From contig CM057351.1 in the NCBI GenBank assembly GCA_030015575.1, positions 888,001 to 952,000 on the forward strand: DNA of 64,000 nt, written 5' to 3'. This document shows positions 20,349 through 31,973 of this stretch, one piece after another; position 1 is the stretch's first letter; every line of letters starts with the position of its first letter. The translations under genes and the position numbers were made by a program. This stretch comes from Agapanthus africanus (lineage: Eukaryota; Streptophyta; Magnoliopsida; Asparagales; Amaryllidaceae). A model generated the notes under the pieces. It saw nothing but the letters and a program-made list of their open reading frames with translations. It was not told where the DNA came from and did no database searches.

Positions 20349-22269
20349 TGTAACATTTCAAAAAAAATAAAATATTATTTTTAGGAATTTTTATAATTTA
20401 ATATTAATTTTTAATGAATATTTTAATATTTCGATATAATTAAATACCGATAAATGGGAAAAATTTTGGAAAATTATAGAAAATTCTAAAATAGGGTATT
20501 TTATGGAATTATGTCATTTTTAAGTTTTTATGATTAATTATATGCTAATTTAGTGTTAATCGCGATTAAAAATCGCTAATCGGATTTTTAGTATTTTTGT
20601 GCAAAACATGCACATATCATTTCTTTCCACACTTGCTACATTTTCTTACATGTTTTGGGTGCATGGTTTGTTTTGGGTTTACTATTGTGAGGAGAAGGAA
20701 ATGAAAGGAAAAGAAAAGAAAAGGAAAAGTGAAGAATGATTAAGAGAGAGAAAGAGTGGGTCAACCCTTTTGTCATGAGCCATCCCTCCTCATTTCACCA
20801 TCCCATTTCTCTCCCCTCTCCTTTCCTTTGCTGCTGCTGCTGCTATCCCCTCTCTCCCCCCTCTTCAATCCTCCAAAAACACCATGGATCCAACTCCAAA
20901 ACCCCATTCCCACTTCACAAAAATTGTTCACAAGCTCGAGAGGAACACATTGGACCTAGAAAGAGAGGATTTTGAGGACTTTGAGCAACTCAAGAAAATT
21001 CTTGAGTTGCCAAAAGAGGTAATTTCTGCACCCTTAGAGTAGTATTTCAATTCCTTATGCATCTATACTTATTTCATGTCGATATTGTGTGGTTTGATGA
21101 ACCTTGGAAATTCCAAGTTAGGGAGGGTTTGAATTGAAATCAAAGGTGAATTGAGGTGTAATTAGAGACTACAACCCCTGTGGTGATTGATTAGAAACCC
21201 AAACCAGAGATTAGAACCCAGAATACGGATTTAGAAAAACGATATCGGGAAAAACTGTGATTCTGCGAGCGTATTTGGAAATCTGCTAACACCCGAGCTA
21301 CCTGAAAATAATTTTGGTTTGACAGTGAGGTGCAGGCAACTAGGAGCCATCACCCAAGACCCCAGCCTCTGACTCCACTTTTTGGCCGCAAATAAATCCC
21401 TTCTGGCCGCAATTTTCGGCCAGACCTGGTCCTTTTTGGTTCATGCTTGTTCTGTAGGTCCATCTCCAGTAAACTAGACCCTTGGCATATGCAACTTTAA
21501 CTGATTTCACCTAGGGTAGAATCTGGGGTAATTTTCTTGTGTTAGCGCATGGTTTACGACTTGTTTTAGCATGGATTTTGGTATTTGATGATTCGTTTCT
21601 GTCGGGTGGCGTTTGAACGTCAACGACAAGGGGTTATTGGTCATGTTTGCATGCGAGACTATAAGTTTTTACCTATGAGAGTAGCATGTGCCGTTTTGGT
21701 TTTCCGATGTGATTTTCATGCACTTTAGCGTTTGTGATAACCTTGTAGGTACCCCACGTGACATCGAGGCGTTGAAGATGAAGATAGCGACATCGGCATC
21801 GACACACAAGAAGCAAGGTGAGTAGATTTATATCTACGAGGAGAAGTCGGGTGGATGGCGTATAGCACCCCCGCAGTTCGTGGTGATATATACGAATACG
21901 TATACACACATATAGATTTTATATGTTGATTGAGATTATTGATGATAAAGATGGATTTTTGGTGTTCTTGGATTGGTTTAGTGTTAGTTGCGAAACCCTA
22001 GAGTAGTGGTTGCACCCACACACGCACGTACACACATACTTGCATACATTCTTTCTTTCACATGTGAGTATATGGGAATATGTATTTATGTGTTCACATG
22101 GGTATGGGACTATGTGTTCATATTCTGGATTTGAGGATAGTACTTGGGTTTTGAGATGAGTCGATATGATCGAGCATGATGCCGTAAGATAGTTAAGGTG
22201 TGACCGAGATAAGTCGTGATGTTATAGCGGATCTTTGGGCGACGATACCATGTGAATGGTGATATATAT
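20349..22269 (+). repeat. Tekay/Del-like Gypsy LTR, 5' part
   Basis: Starts TGTAACATTTC with A/T-rich sequence, directly inside the Tat gag, so it is an insertion (preceding five bases AGTGT). From about 21600 it aligns with the second such LTR: the shared words GGTGAGTAGAT, TATCTAC, GAAGTCGGGTGGATGGCG and AGCACCCCCGCA occur at 21810-21880 and 24070-24130. It is cut at 22269 by the second element, and its 3' part and internal region must lie to the right of this window. It contains a short (TGC)n run near 20830. No gene. Confidence 0.75.
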
Positions 22270-24367
22270 TGTAACGTTTTAAAAAAATAAATAATTAAAT
22301 AACTAAATAAATAAAATCCTTTAAGTGAATTTTCTGATTTTCGGTAAAATAAAACGTATTTTTCGTAAAACTTAACCATAATTATTTTTCATTATAAATT
22401 TAAAAAGACTTATTTTAATTATGTAATTACGAGTGAATGGTGTTTATTTAGTCACTTATAAATTTATAGTTTAATTAAATATTTTTCCTAAATTAATTAT
22501 TTTAAATATTAACATAAGCATTATTTATACATTAAATTAGTGTAAATTACAAATTAAAATGGGTTAAATTAGCAAAAGTGAACCATTACATATTGGAATC
22601 AAGTGTGAATTATGCGAAATTCTTTTCCAAAATTTTCCATGGTTCTAGACCTTTCTAGGTTAAATTTAGTTAGGAAAATAAATAAATTTTATTAATTCAT
22701 GAAAAGACTTAAATAGGTGATATTTTGAGAAACCTTCTACACTTTTCTACAAACTTTTCTCATTCTCCTCTCTTACCTCCCTCCATGGGCGGCCCTCACC
22801 CATGGCATCCCCCCCCCCCCCCCATTTTTACAACTCATTTACCCTTCACAAATCATCAAAATTTCAACAAAAATTCCAAAAATAAACCTCAAAATTCATA
22901 TTCAATCTCTACCATTTTCCTTTGACCTATTTAGTATGGATCTTGGAGTTGGAAACCATTATTTTGGAGTCATATTTTTATGTTTGGATCTCATGATGTG
23001 GAGGTATAAATTTTATTCCTATGATTAATTATTATTAAATGTTTTAATCTAGCATATTTAGATTTTCTTAATTAATTCTAATTGCAAGTTTAAAATTCAA
23101 GTTAGGGTTTATAAAATCAAGTTATGGTTTTTATTAATTAAGTAGGGTTATAATAACTAGTGTAACATTTTCAGAAATGGAAAATATTGTATGGTTGATG
23201 TATTGTAAATTGTTCATTCAAAATTGTTTAAATTAATCAATTTTGCAAACTAGATTTTTATAAATTATATTTATTGGTGAGATAAAATTATAATTAATGT
23301 TTTTATCACTAGATTGTGGTTTTAATGAGAATATTAACATGTTAGAGGAATGAAAAACCTAGTTTGGTTACTAGTTTCAAATTGATAATGGAAATTGTGA
23401 CAAATATGTTATTTTTTTGTGCTAACTAGGTTTTAGATATTTCTTAAATAATTGAGATTTAAAATCTAATTATGGTTTCATTACATTATTAACATCATAA
23501 ATTGTATTTTAATAAGTTAATTTATGCAAAATCAAGTTTAGTTGTGAAATTGTGAAATTTTGCTTGCAAAGTGTTGAAATTGATAAAATTGCAAACTAGA
23601 ATTTCCAATTTAATACAAATTAGTGTGATAAAAATATGGTAATAGTTTCTATAATCTAGTTATGTTATTTAATGAATATTATGATCATTAGTTTCATTTA
23701 AACAACAAGTTTTGAAGTAAAAAGGTAAATTGGCATTTTCAAGGTTTTGCGGAATTGGACGATTTAATCGATTTTAAGGTTTCGATGATTTAAACCAGGT
23801 TTTATATTATAAATAATGAGTTTTGAAACTACGAGTTGTTTATTCGTGTTTATCTCAATCAATCAGCGTTTGTACGCCGATATCGAGCGATATTTGGTTC
23901 TTTTGCATGAGCGGGACATAGGTTTTAACCTATGCGCGTTCCGTGCGTCGTTTTGGTTTTGTCCGTGATTTGGTTTACGATATTATATATGTTTGCGTAT
24001 AGGTACCCATCATGTGGACTTCGGACGAGAAAGAAGAGGAGAGCGACATCGTCTTCGGCAGACAAGGACCAGGTGAGTAGATGTATATCTACAGGGGAAG
24101 TCGGGTGGATGGCGTTTAGCACCCCCGCAAACGTAGAATAGGAATATTACTTATTGTCGTTATGAAGTCGGACGTGACCTTAGATTCTTGGTGAGTAGGA
24201 CCCTATTAAAGACTTTAGGTTGGACTAGACGGATTTAGAAGTACCTTACGAGAGGATGAATGTCTTGGAGGGGATTCGTAGGTTTCAGGTAGACACACAC
24301 ATGCACACACAGAAACTTGACTTGGTGTATATGAGTATGTGTATATATATATAGGAATGTGTGTAGG

Positions 24368-24370
<3 letters not shown>

Positions 24371-24399
<29 letters not shown>
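24371..24399. repeat. (AC)n microsatellite
   Basis: About 14 uninterrupted AC units, followed by a short interrupted TATATG run. Confidence 0.98.
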
Positions 24400-24609
24400 A
24401 CATGTATATGTGAGATAAGGGTGTTATATAATACATGGGGATGAAACAATATAACTGGGCTTGATGCCGTGATCTCTTGGCTATACAGTCGTGTTATGAT
24501 GTTAGCGGATTGTTGGAAAATGAGGAAGTGGATATGTATACATAAACGATAATAGGTGATGATGACATTGGGATATACGAGACTCTAGAATAGAACCCGG
24601 ACTGTAACC

Positions 24610-24690
24610 TGTGACTTGATTACGATATGATATATGTGTGACTTGATTACGATATGATATATGTGTGACCTGATTACGATATGATATATG
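24610..24690. repeat. 27-bp tandem triplicate
   Basis: TGTGACYTGATTACGATATG begins at 24610, 24637 and 24664, exactly 27 bp apart, inside the Tekay-like LTR. Confidence 0.9.
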
Positions 24691-25550
24691 ACATGATATT
24701 TCTGAGGAACAATTGACGAGGTATATGTACGCATACAATGATATATGATTGATGATATTGGGATGTATGCGATTATAGTACAGTACTTTTGATCATGACA
24801 TTATTTGATGATTATATTATATACTTGACCCGTACCCCGATATTGGGATGCCGTACGATGGATTTACCGTACGAGGCATAGATGTGATGATTGATCCGTA
24901 CTCTTGATTCGAGGAAGTTGTACTACGTACGTGACGCTATTAAGGCTGGATCGCCGACTATTAGAGATGTGGACTCAGACCCTAGGTGGATTCTTATTTC
25001 TTATCGACTAGTTTCTTTAGTTTAGTTTCTTAGGGGGTTAGATAGATACTAGTTTAGGCTCGAGTCATTTAGTTGTTGTTAGACATGTATATTACAAATG
25101 AGTGATTAATAAACATTCATCTTTACATTCAGATCGTAATCATCAAGTTGCATGTTCATACATAGGTATCTTTAGTCGGTATGAAACTCTGCCTGTTAGG
25201 ACACCAGCACCATTACCGATGATGCGCATATTCCACGTACACTTATTTGCCGGCTCACACACATCATCATCGGTAATTGCTATGTCACGTACACTTTAGA
25301 ACATATTATCTTTTATTGGTAGAATCAGCTAAAGGCTAGATCAATATAATATTGTGATTACTCTCAGGTGTTAGTCTAGACATTGCATTTATTACTTAGA
25401 CATTTCATGCATTCACATTTTCACGTTATCATGCAGTATTGTGGGGCTTATGCCGATACCTATTATTTACTTACTCATGATTTTGGGATTTTGGATTTCT
25501 ATGAGATTTCTGGATTTTGGGGAAAACCGCAAGAATATATATAAAAACTT

Positions 25551-25567
25551 CTCTCTCTCTCTCTCTC
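25551..25567. repeat. (CT)n microsatellite
   Basis: Eight CT units followed by an interrupted pyrimidine tract to about 25576. Confidence 0.95.
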
Positions 25568-26854
25568 CCTCTCTTTTTAAAATATAAGTTGCGATTTTCT
25601 CGTGATGTATGTGTCGTCCACCATGAGATTTCATATTTTCTGTTGGATTTCGAAACCCGATTCGAGGAGTGGATGAACCGTCTCGGGTACATGGTGGGCC
25701 CGGTATGGTACCCCGGGGCAAGAAGATCGAGTTGTAGACGATGAGCCTGACAGAGGAAGACTACCTACCGGTGATGTCTGGCGCGGCGGATATCCGGAGG
25801 ATACCGACCGTTGTCGTGAGATTTGATGATATGGGCCGATCCGGACTGACGGAGCCCGAGATATTGAGACTATGAGGTATTGAGACCTGAGATTTACATG
25901 TTTTGTGTCGATGCTTGACACGGATTTCCATGGATTTCATCGATGATATTTCAGATTTCTATACAAATTTTACCATGATAAAAGTTAAAGATTTCTTATA
26001 CAGATATATCCAGATTTCAGGATTGATTGTTTTACATTCATGGTGCATGCATACTCATTCACATGACATATTACTATTTGAGATACTGACACGAGCACGG
26101 ACCATTTGCACTTACGCGTAGTTTATTACCCTGCCATTACTAGATGACTAGTGATATATTGGTATATTATTATGACCTAGGACAGCGTCGTGCATTCGAT
26201 TTCTTTTCGCAGATGTCTTTTACTCATGAGTTGGCAACTCACCCCCGTTGTGCCAAATTTTTCTACAGGTTTCGATGTACAGATTTCCTTGGCAGCTTGC
26301 CGGCACACCATTTCATTCTGGGTGATTTGCTTTGTAGGTTGGTTCACTTGCATCAGAACCGCCGTTGTACCTTATTATTTCATTTGTATCTAGTAAGCTC
26401 CATCAACCAGACTTGTATTACTTGATAGTTTAGAGGACCAGTTGTTTATTTCGACCTTAGACTAACGCTTGTATTATTATAGTATCTGGTGGATTTGTTT
26501 TCTTTTGAGTTTTGAGCCTCGCCCTTTGGCGTTGTATAATTTTGTGCATGGTGTGGATGTTTCCGCCTGTTGGCGTAGAGCTAGCTCCCGCTTGGGGATG
26601 CCTTTTTATTGTTTGTATATATATTATTCTTGTTTGTACCCGTTTGGGGCTAGTTTTTACAAAGGAGACTCTGCCGAAATTTTTGAGAAAATTTGATGTT
26701 GCTTTTAAACTTGTTTTCCTATATGTTTTCCTTTACATCTTCTTTTATATGGTTTAGATTTCTGGGCTTCGGCTTACTTAGATTACGTTGCGCCTCTAGA
26801 CGCTTCGTAATTTAAATGCCGGTCACGTTCCGTACCTTCGGGTCGTGACAAAGT

Positions 26855-26867
26855 TGGTATCAGAGCG
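26855..26867 (+). other. Primer binding site of the Tekay-like element
   Basis: TGGTATCAGAGCG, four bases after the LTR end GTCGTGACA; complementary to initiator-Met tRNA. Confidence 0.9.
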
Positions 26868-27805
26868 CTAGGTTTAACCTTGTATAAGTCTAGGGTGACC
26901 CTTGGTTGATGGAGTAGGTGACTTAGGTAGAGTGACGTACCGTGGGTATGATCCGCGGCATACTTACGATACACTACTCTGCTTAAGAAGCCTTAGGATG
27001 TACATTTCTTTGCACCGTATTCTATTCGTTCCTTCGATCTATCTTTGTCGATATCGGGTGGTTTCTGTTACCACAGTCGCATGGGCAGAGGGAGCTGCGG
27101 CTCGTATGTGATGACCAGTAGGGTATCGTTTATTCTTGAGGATTGAAGTATTGTTTAGCGTGCGGACGAAGGGTATTCACATGCCGTCCAGGCGAAGTTA
27201 AAAGGTTTGAACGATTGTCACAAACCCATTTTCCCAAGTTTAAGGTATTCGGAAGAACATGCAGGTATTTCTAGGGACCCTCTAGAAGAATGAAACCTTA
27301 ACTCGACATAATGGCCACGAGAACGCCTTTGAACCTTAGGGTTTACGACAGTTCCGCGGTGCCATTAGTGAGGCTTGGGTTTGCCCTTTTACGGCTGGTC
27401 CGCAGATGCTGGGGCATGTACTGGATATTTTTAAACTGTACTTGAGTGTTGAGCTCTCGGGGAATTTTGGGATTTTGATAAATCGATCAAAAAGTTTAAC
27501 GTAGTCCGGATATCAGGTGAAGGGATAGATTACGTGGGAGACTCTCGATATGAGCATAGCCATTTGTAGCGCAGTCAGCACAGCGATGAGGAGACGAGTC
27601 CGAATCAGTCGACATTAGAAAAGAAGCACATTGACGATAGTGTTTACGATTATGATTTAGTGATTTGAATTTCAAATTTCCGTTGTTTGGATTTTGGTAT
27701 TTTGAGGATTTTGTTCTACGATTGGTATTTCCTATGTGTACATTCATTACACTTTATTCGTGTTTCATATATCAGTTGTATTGATGTTGTTTTGTACATA
27801 CCCAG
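26868..27805 (+). other. Internal leader / decayed gag start of the Tekay-like element
   Basis: About 940 bp between the primer site and the insertion point of element C. No frame is open for long and I do not recognise a gag. The last five bases (CCCAG, 27801-27805) are the expected left target duplication of element C, whose right partner is outside the window. Confidence 0.6.
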
Positions 27806-29896
27806 TGTTGGAGATAGTGCCCTCAGAGTCAATTATTGGATCACAGGCACATGATTGCAATGATTGATGGAGGACCCATCCCGATAGGACAGTCTTACTC
27901 AAAATGATAGTATGCTATCTGGTTTATCTTTATCATCGTGTACTTCTTTAGGTGACTTTACTGATCACTATTACACGTTGATAGAGCCCCTAGGATTCTT
28001 GCTTGACTGCCAGCAGTATGAGGGCGATCATATACGTGGGAGCTGGGGTCTATAAGCACATCCTTAAAAGGTCCCTAGTCGTGGGAGTTTCGAGACAGGG
28101 CATTGATTCTCCAGAGTAGACTAGTGTATACAGTCGAGACCCCGACGAGGGGCGGTGGCCGGTCTCACAAGCCACTGGTGTCAGTTGGTTCACTTAAGAT
28201 ATATACAGGTGCTCCTTGGGTTATGAGTACACTGGACAGGATTCACCAGGAACATGCTAGTTGGTATTATACCTGACGTCAGATAGCAGTTCCCTGGTAA
28301 CATGTGTACAGGTTAGTTCATCGACCTGAGATTGTCATTTGTCTCATTTGAGTTCCCACTGTGCTTTGATTACTACCCTACCACGCCCAAAGGAGACGTG
28401 CAAACAGGTTTTAGTTGGGTACAGTCCCGAGCCACATGGAGGCAGTGAGCGGATCTGCAGGGGTTCGTCTCTCCCGGTATTGGGGGTGAGGTCGCGCTGT
28501 GTCTAGGAGAGCCAGTACATGAAAGTCCTTGGCCAAGGCAGGAGATTTACTGGTAGGTATTCCAGTAGTATCTCAGGGTGTTCTGGGCTGATCTCCGACA
28601 CGACTTGTACCGCTTTTGGGGGTCTGACTTTTACCAACCCCCTAGGCCCGCCATGCGATGCTCATAGACGAACGGACCGGACTGTACGGATATTGTCACT
28701 GACAGGCTCAGTAGGGTGTCGGCATGAGTTCGCTCACAGACGTCCCTTTTGGTCAATACCTGGTATCCCGTTACGTATTGGCTAATACCTCTGACGTGCT
28801 AGTGGTTAAATCCACAACCAAGGTATAGACGAGTCTTTAGAGTCCCTACAGACCAGTTTCTCAAGTTTCGGGCAAAACGCTGTAGAGGCCGTATGGAGAT
28901 ATGGCAGGGTTCGATCAGATACGTGCGGTATTGCACGGATCGTGATCGGACGGTTTTTACTAGCCGGCTTTGGTTTAAGCCGGATCCTAGTATTAGACAG
29001 TGTAGTTTTATCTCTTTGCATTTGTGTTCAGTGGAAATACAAATGTGGGCATGTATATGCAGTCGTGGGGTTTTCCTGTAATTTATTACGGAATCGGTTT
29101 TCTGAAGTTGCCAGTTTGCATTCCGTTCCGGCCAGTTTTCCTTTGTTCCTTCGCGGCCGGACTTATCTGATGGAGGGGGTTATTTGCAAGTATGCAAATT
29201 ATCTATTGTGGAGGGGTTATTTGTGAAATGGTTTATCATGATAATTCAAAGCATCTTTTCTTTTCTTGCATTAATGAGATTTGAGTTGATTAGGATTGGA
29301 TATGACATTGTTATTATCACTTTTGGATGTGGTAACCTCTTTTCATTCCTACACTCACCTCCCTTCATGTTTTAGTCTTTTTCCCTCCACCATTTTATGA
29401 TGGCCGGCCATTTTGAAAGGGGATGAGTGAGGTGTTCATTTGAAAAAGAAAATTCATTCATCTCATTTTTCTTGCTACACAAATTCAAGCTCCACTTGAA
29501 AGTTCATTTTGTTTTATTCCTCCATCACCATGGCAACTACATAAACCCCAAATGAGACAATGGTTTCTACACTAGCCTACAGCATTTCTTGGGCACGTCG
29601 ACTTGCCAACTTCGTGCTCGAGTTGCCTCGGTCCAGAGGTGGGAGCCCGTAAAAGAACCCGGCGATGTGGTGCCCGTTTCGACGAGGAGGCGACGACCGG
29701 AGGTTCCGCGAAGAGATCGGAGTAGAGGCGAATACTGAATAGCTTCTCTACCCTTTTTCTAGTTTGCTAGAGTTAGGTTAATGGCCCGATCCGGGTTGAT
29801 AGTGCGCGGTGGTGCCGGTTTGCAAGTTTCGCAAAGTTTTTCGTTTCCGCATTTCCGGCGTCGGATTGACGGCCGGGGTGCCGCCGTGCACTTACA
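27806..29896 (+). repeat. LTR 1 of element C (2091 bp)
   Basis: TGTTGGAGATAG...GCACTTACA. It is 19 bp shorter than LTR 2 because a GGACACGGATCG-containing block is missing near 29732. It differs from LTR 2 by a few percent on reading. It contains, in reverse orientation, the same conserved block seen in the A and B LTRs (near 28460-28560), linking the families. No protein is suggested by its ORFs, which recur only with the LTR. Confidence 0.92.
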
Positions 29897-29897
29897 T

Positions 29898-29910
29898 TGG
29901 TATCAGAGCC
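29898..29910 (+). other. Primer binding site, C unit 1
   Basis: TGGTATCAGAGCC one base after the LTR end; complementary to initiator-Met tRNA. Confidence 0.95.
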
Positions 29911-30060
29911 ACGCCATTAACCTTATCTAGCTTGCTCTAATATGTTTAGAACTCGATCGAACTAAAATCCCAAAAACCGTATTTTTAGTGCATCTGTTCT
30001 CTGTTGAAATTTTTTTAGCTCCAAAAATTTTTCAGGTTGTTGCAGAATCACATGCAGGCA

Positions 30061-30065
30061 ATTAT
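30061..30065. other. Target duplication of element B, left copy
   Basis: ATTAT at 30061-30065 is repeated at 50267-50271. The uninterrupted target, with one ATTAT, is visible in C unit 2 at about 57774-57778, so the insertion point is verified inside this window. Confidence 0.97.
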
Positions 30066-31959
30066 TGTGAGTCGATGTACAACACCCCACGACTTGCGAG
30101 AAGGCGGAAATATGAAAAACGATCTTGTTCTTTGCTTAAATATCGACTAACCGCATGAATCGAAGCTAAACGATAACTAACATCAAACATAGAAGCTCTA
30201 AACTACTATGTAAAGGGATTATACCTAAAGAACAGTGTCCTTCGTCTTTATGAACTCCACCTCCTCTTCGGCCTTCTCCAAGTAGTAGACGATCCACCAC
30301 GAGAGCTAAACTCCAAGTTTTGCCTCTAAACTTGAGGCAACTAGGTATCTTTAAGTGCTAATCAAAGTACCTAGATGAAATAGAGTATGGTTATGGATTA
30401 AGTAGTCTAACTAATCCTTGTACTCAACACATGAGAGGGGAGGATTAGGGTTTGAAGAGAGAGAGCTTGAGGAGAGAGAAGATGAACATAATAATGAGAA
30501 GAGAAAATGAGTTATCATAATATATATCAAGCATTTTATTTTATCAAGAAAAGAAAAGAAAATGATTTACAACCATGCTTGATAAATATCTTGTGGTGAT
30601 TCATCTCCATGAGTCATTAAGCAATTATGAAGCATTAATGACATGGATGAATCATCCATATGACTCACTAATCCCATTCAATGCATATGCCACCTAAACC
30701 TCCTTAGTCACCATCTTCTAGAAGCTTCTCGCGCAATTACGAGAACGCCCCTCCTATCCGTGAAAACACGGAAAAACTTTAGACTGTATAAATCCAATAA
30801 CCGGATACTAGTAACTGGCTTAAACCAAAGCCGACTAGTAAAAACTGTCCGAAAGTCGTACGTGCGAAAACACACGTATGCGTCCGAACCCTTGTCGTAA
30901 AACCATACGACCTCTATATCGTTTCGCCTGGAGTAGGGAAACTCTCTGCGTGGGACTCTAGAGACTCGACTACTACACTGGCAGTGGGTTTAACCACAGA
31001 TCGCAAGCGGCACTAGCTGTACGTAACGGTCCCCAGGTAGATGTCGATAAGAAGGCCGATGAGGAAACCCATCCGAACTCCTACTGAGTCTAATGTGACA
31101 ATCTCCGTACAGTCCGGTCCGTTCATCTAAGACTATCGCATATCGGGCCTAGGGGGCGGCAAGCGTCAGTCCCCTAATAGCGGTATAAGTCGTGTCAGAG
31201 CGAAGCCTATTACACCCTGAGAAACTACTGGAACCTACCAGCAAATCTCGCTTGCCCTGGCCAGGGACTTTGCGTAATGGCTCTCTGACACAGTGCGATA
31301 TCAACCCCCAATACCGGGAGAGACGAATCCTGTCTAACCGCCACTGCCTCCAAGTGCTCGGGACTGCACCCAACTGCTACCTGTTTGCATGACTCCTTTG
31401 AGTCGTGGTAGGGTAGCAATCTAAGAACAGTGGGACACACTCGAGGCGAAGTAGCAGTGTCAAGTCTGCGGACTATGCTGTACTCATGTCACCTGGGAAC
31501 TGCTCACTGACGACTAGTATAAAACCAACCAACAGTTCCCTATGAGTCCTGTCCGGTGTACCCGTAACCTAACGAGCACCTGCATACTATCTCCAGTACG
31601 ACGTACTGACGGCTGTGGGACAGACCATCTCCCCAACTGGGATGAGAAGCGTACACACTAGTCTACTCCGGAGTATCGATGCCCTGTCTCGATAATCCAA
31701 CGACTAGGGACCTTAATAAGGATGTGCTTGTAGACTACCCAGCCCCCATTAGTGTGACTGTCATCACAACGCTGGTAGTCAAGCAAGATCCTAAGAGCTC
31801 TATCAATACGTATACTCACATATTAAGATAGAAAAACCAAGTAGCATACTACCATGTTTAGCAAGACTGTTATATACATGTGAATATCCCAAGCTTCCAT
31901 TAAGTAATATACAAACTAGTATGATACAGTAATGGCCTTCTAGGGCATAAACACTAACA
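30066..31959 (-). repeat. 3' LTR of element B (1894 bp)
   Basis: Plus-strand TGTGAGTCGATG...ACTAACA; exactly the same length as the other B LTR once element A and one target copy are removed. On the element strand a TATATATTAT stretch near 30518-30530 is a possible core promoter, but I cannot tell this from plain A/T richness. Confidence 0.95.
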
Positions 31960-31973
31960 ATCTCCCACTTGCA
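31960..31973 (-). other. Polypurine tract of element B
   Basis: Element-strand TGCAAGTGGGAGAT between the pol stop codon and the LTR. The same 14 bases occupy the same place in elements A and C, so the plus-strand priming site is identical across families. Confidence 0.9.

Larger units (their letters stand above)
22270..26850 (+). repeat. Tekay/Del-like Gypsy 5' LTR (4581 bp)
   Basis: Begins TGTAACGTTTT and ends TTCGGGTCGTGACA, followed after four bases by TGGTATCAGAGCG. The start, the GTCGTGACA end and the great length are typical of plant Tekay/Del chromoviruses. The interior is A/T-rich, with a run of 15 C at about 22810-22824, an (AC)n tract, a 27-bp triplicate and a (CT)n tract. Short ORFs are not convincing. 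The matching 3' LTR lies outside the window. Confidence 0.8.

Noticed and set aside
20736..20975. Ser/Pro-rich ORF beginning MIKREKEW
   Set aside because: Low-complexity pyrimidine tract inside a Tekay-like LTR; no support as a gene.
26868..27805. Possible Tekay gag start
   Set aside because: No frame stays open and no gag motif could be read; left as decayed leader or gag.
28519..28785. 88-residue ORF repeated at 56213 and 63721
   Set aside because: It sits inside the C LTR in all three copies; conservation follows from recent LTR duplication.
29898..29910. Met-tRNA-like sequence
   Set aside because: Only the 3' complement of the tRNA is present; it is a retrotransposon primer site, not a tRNA gene.
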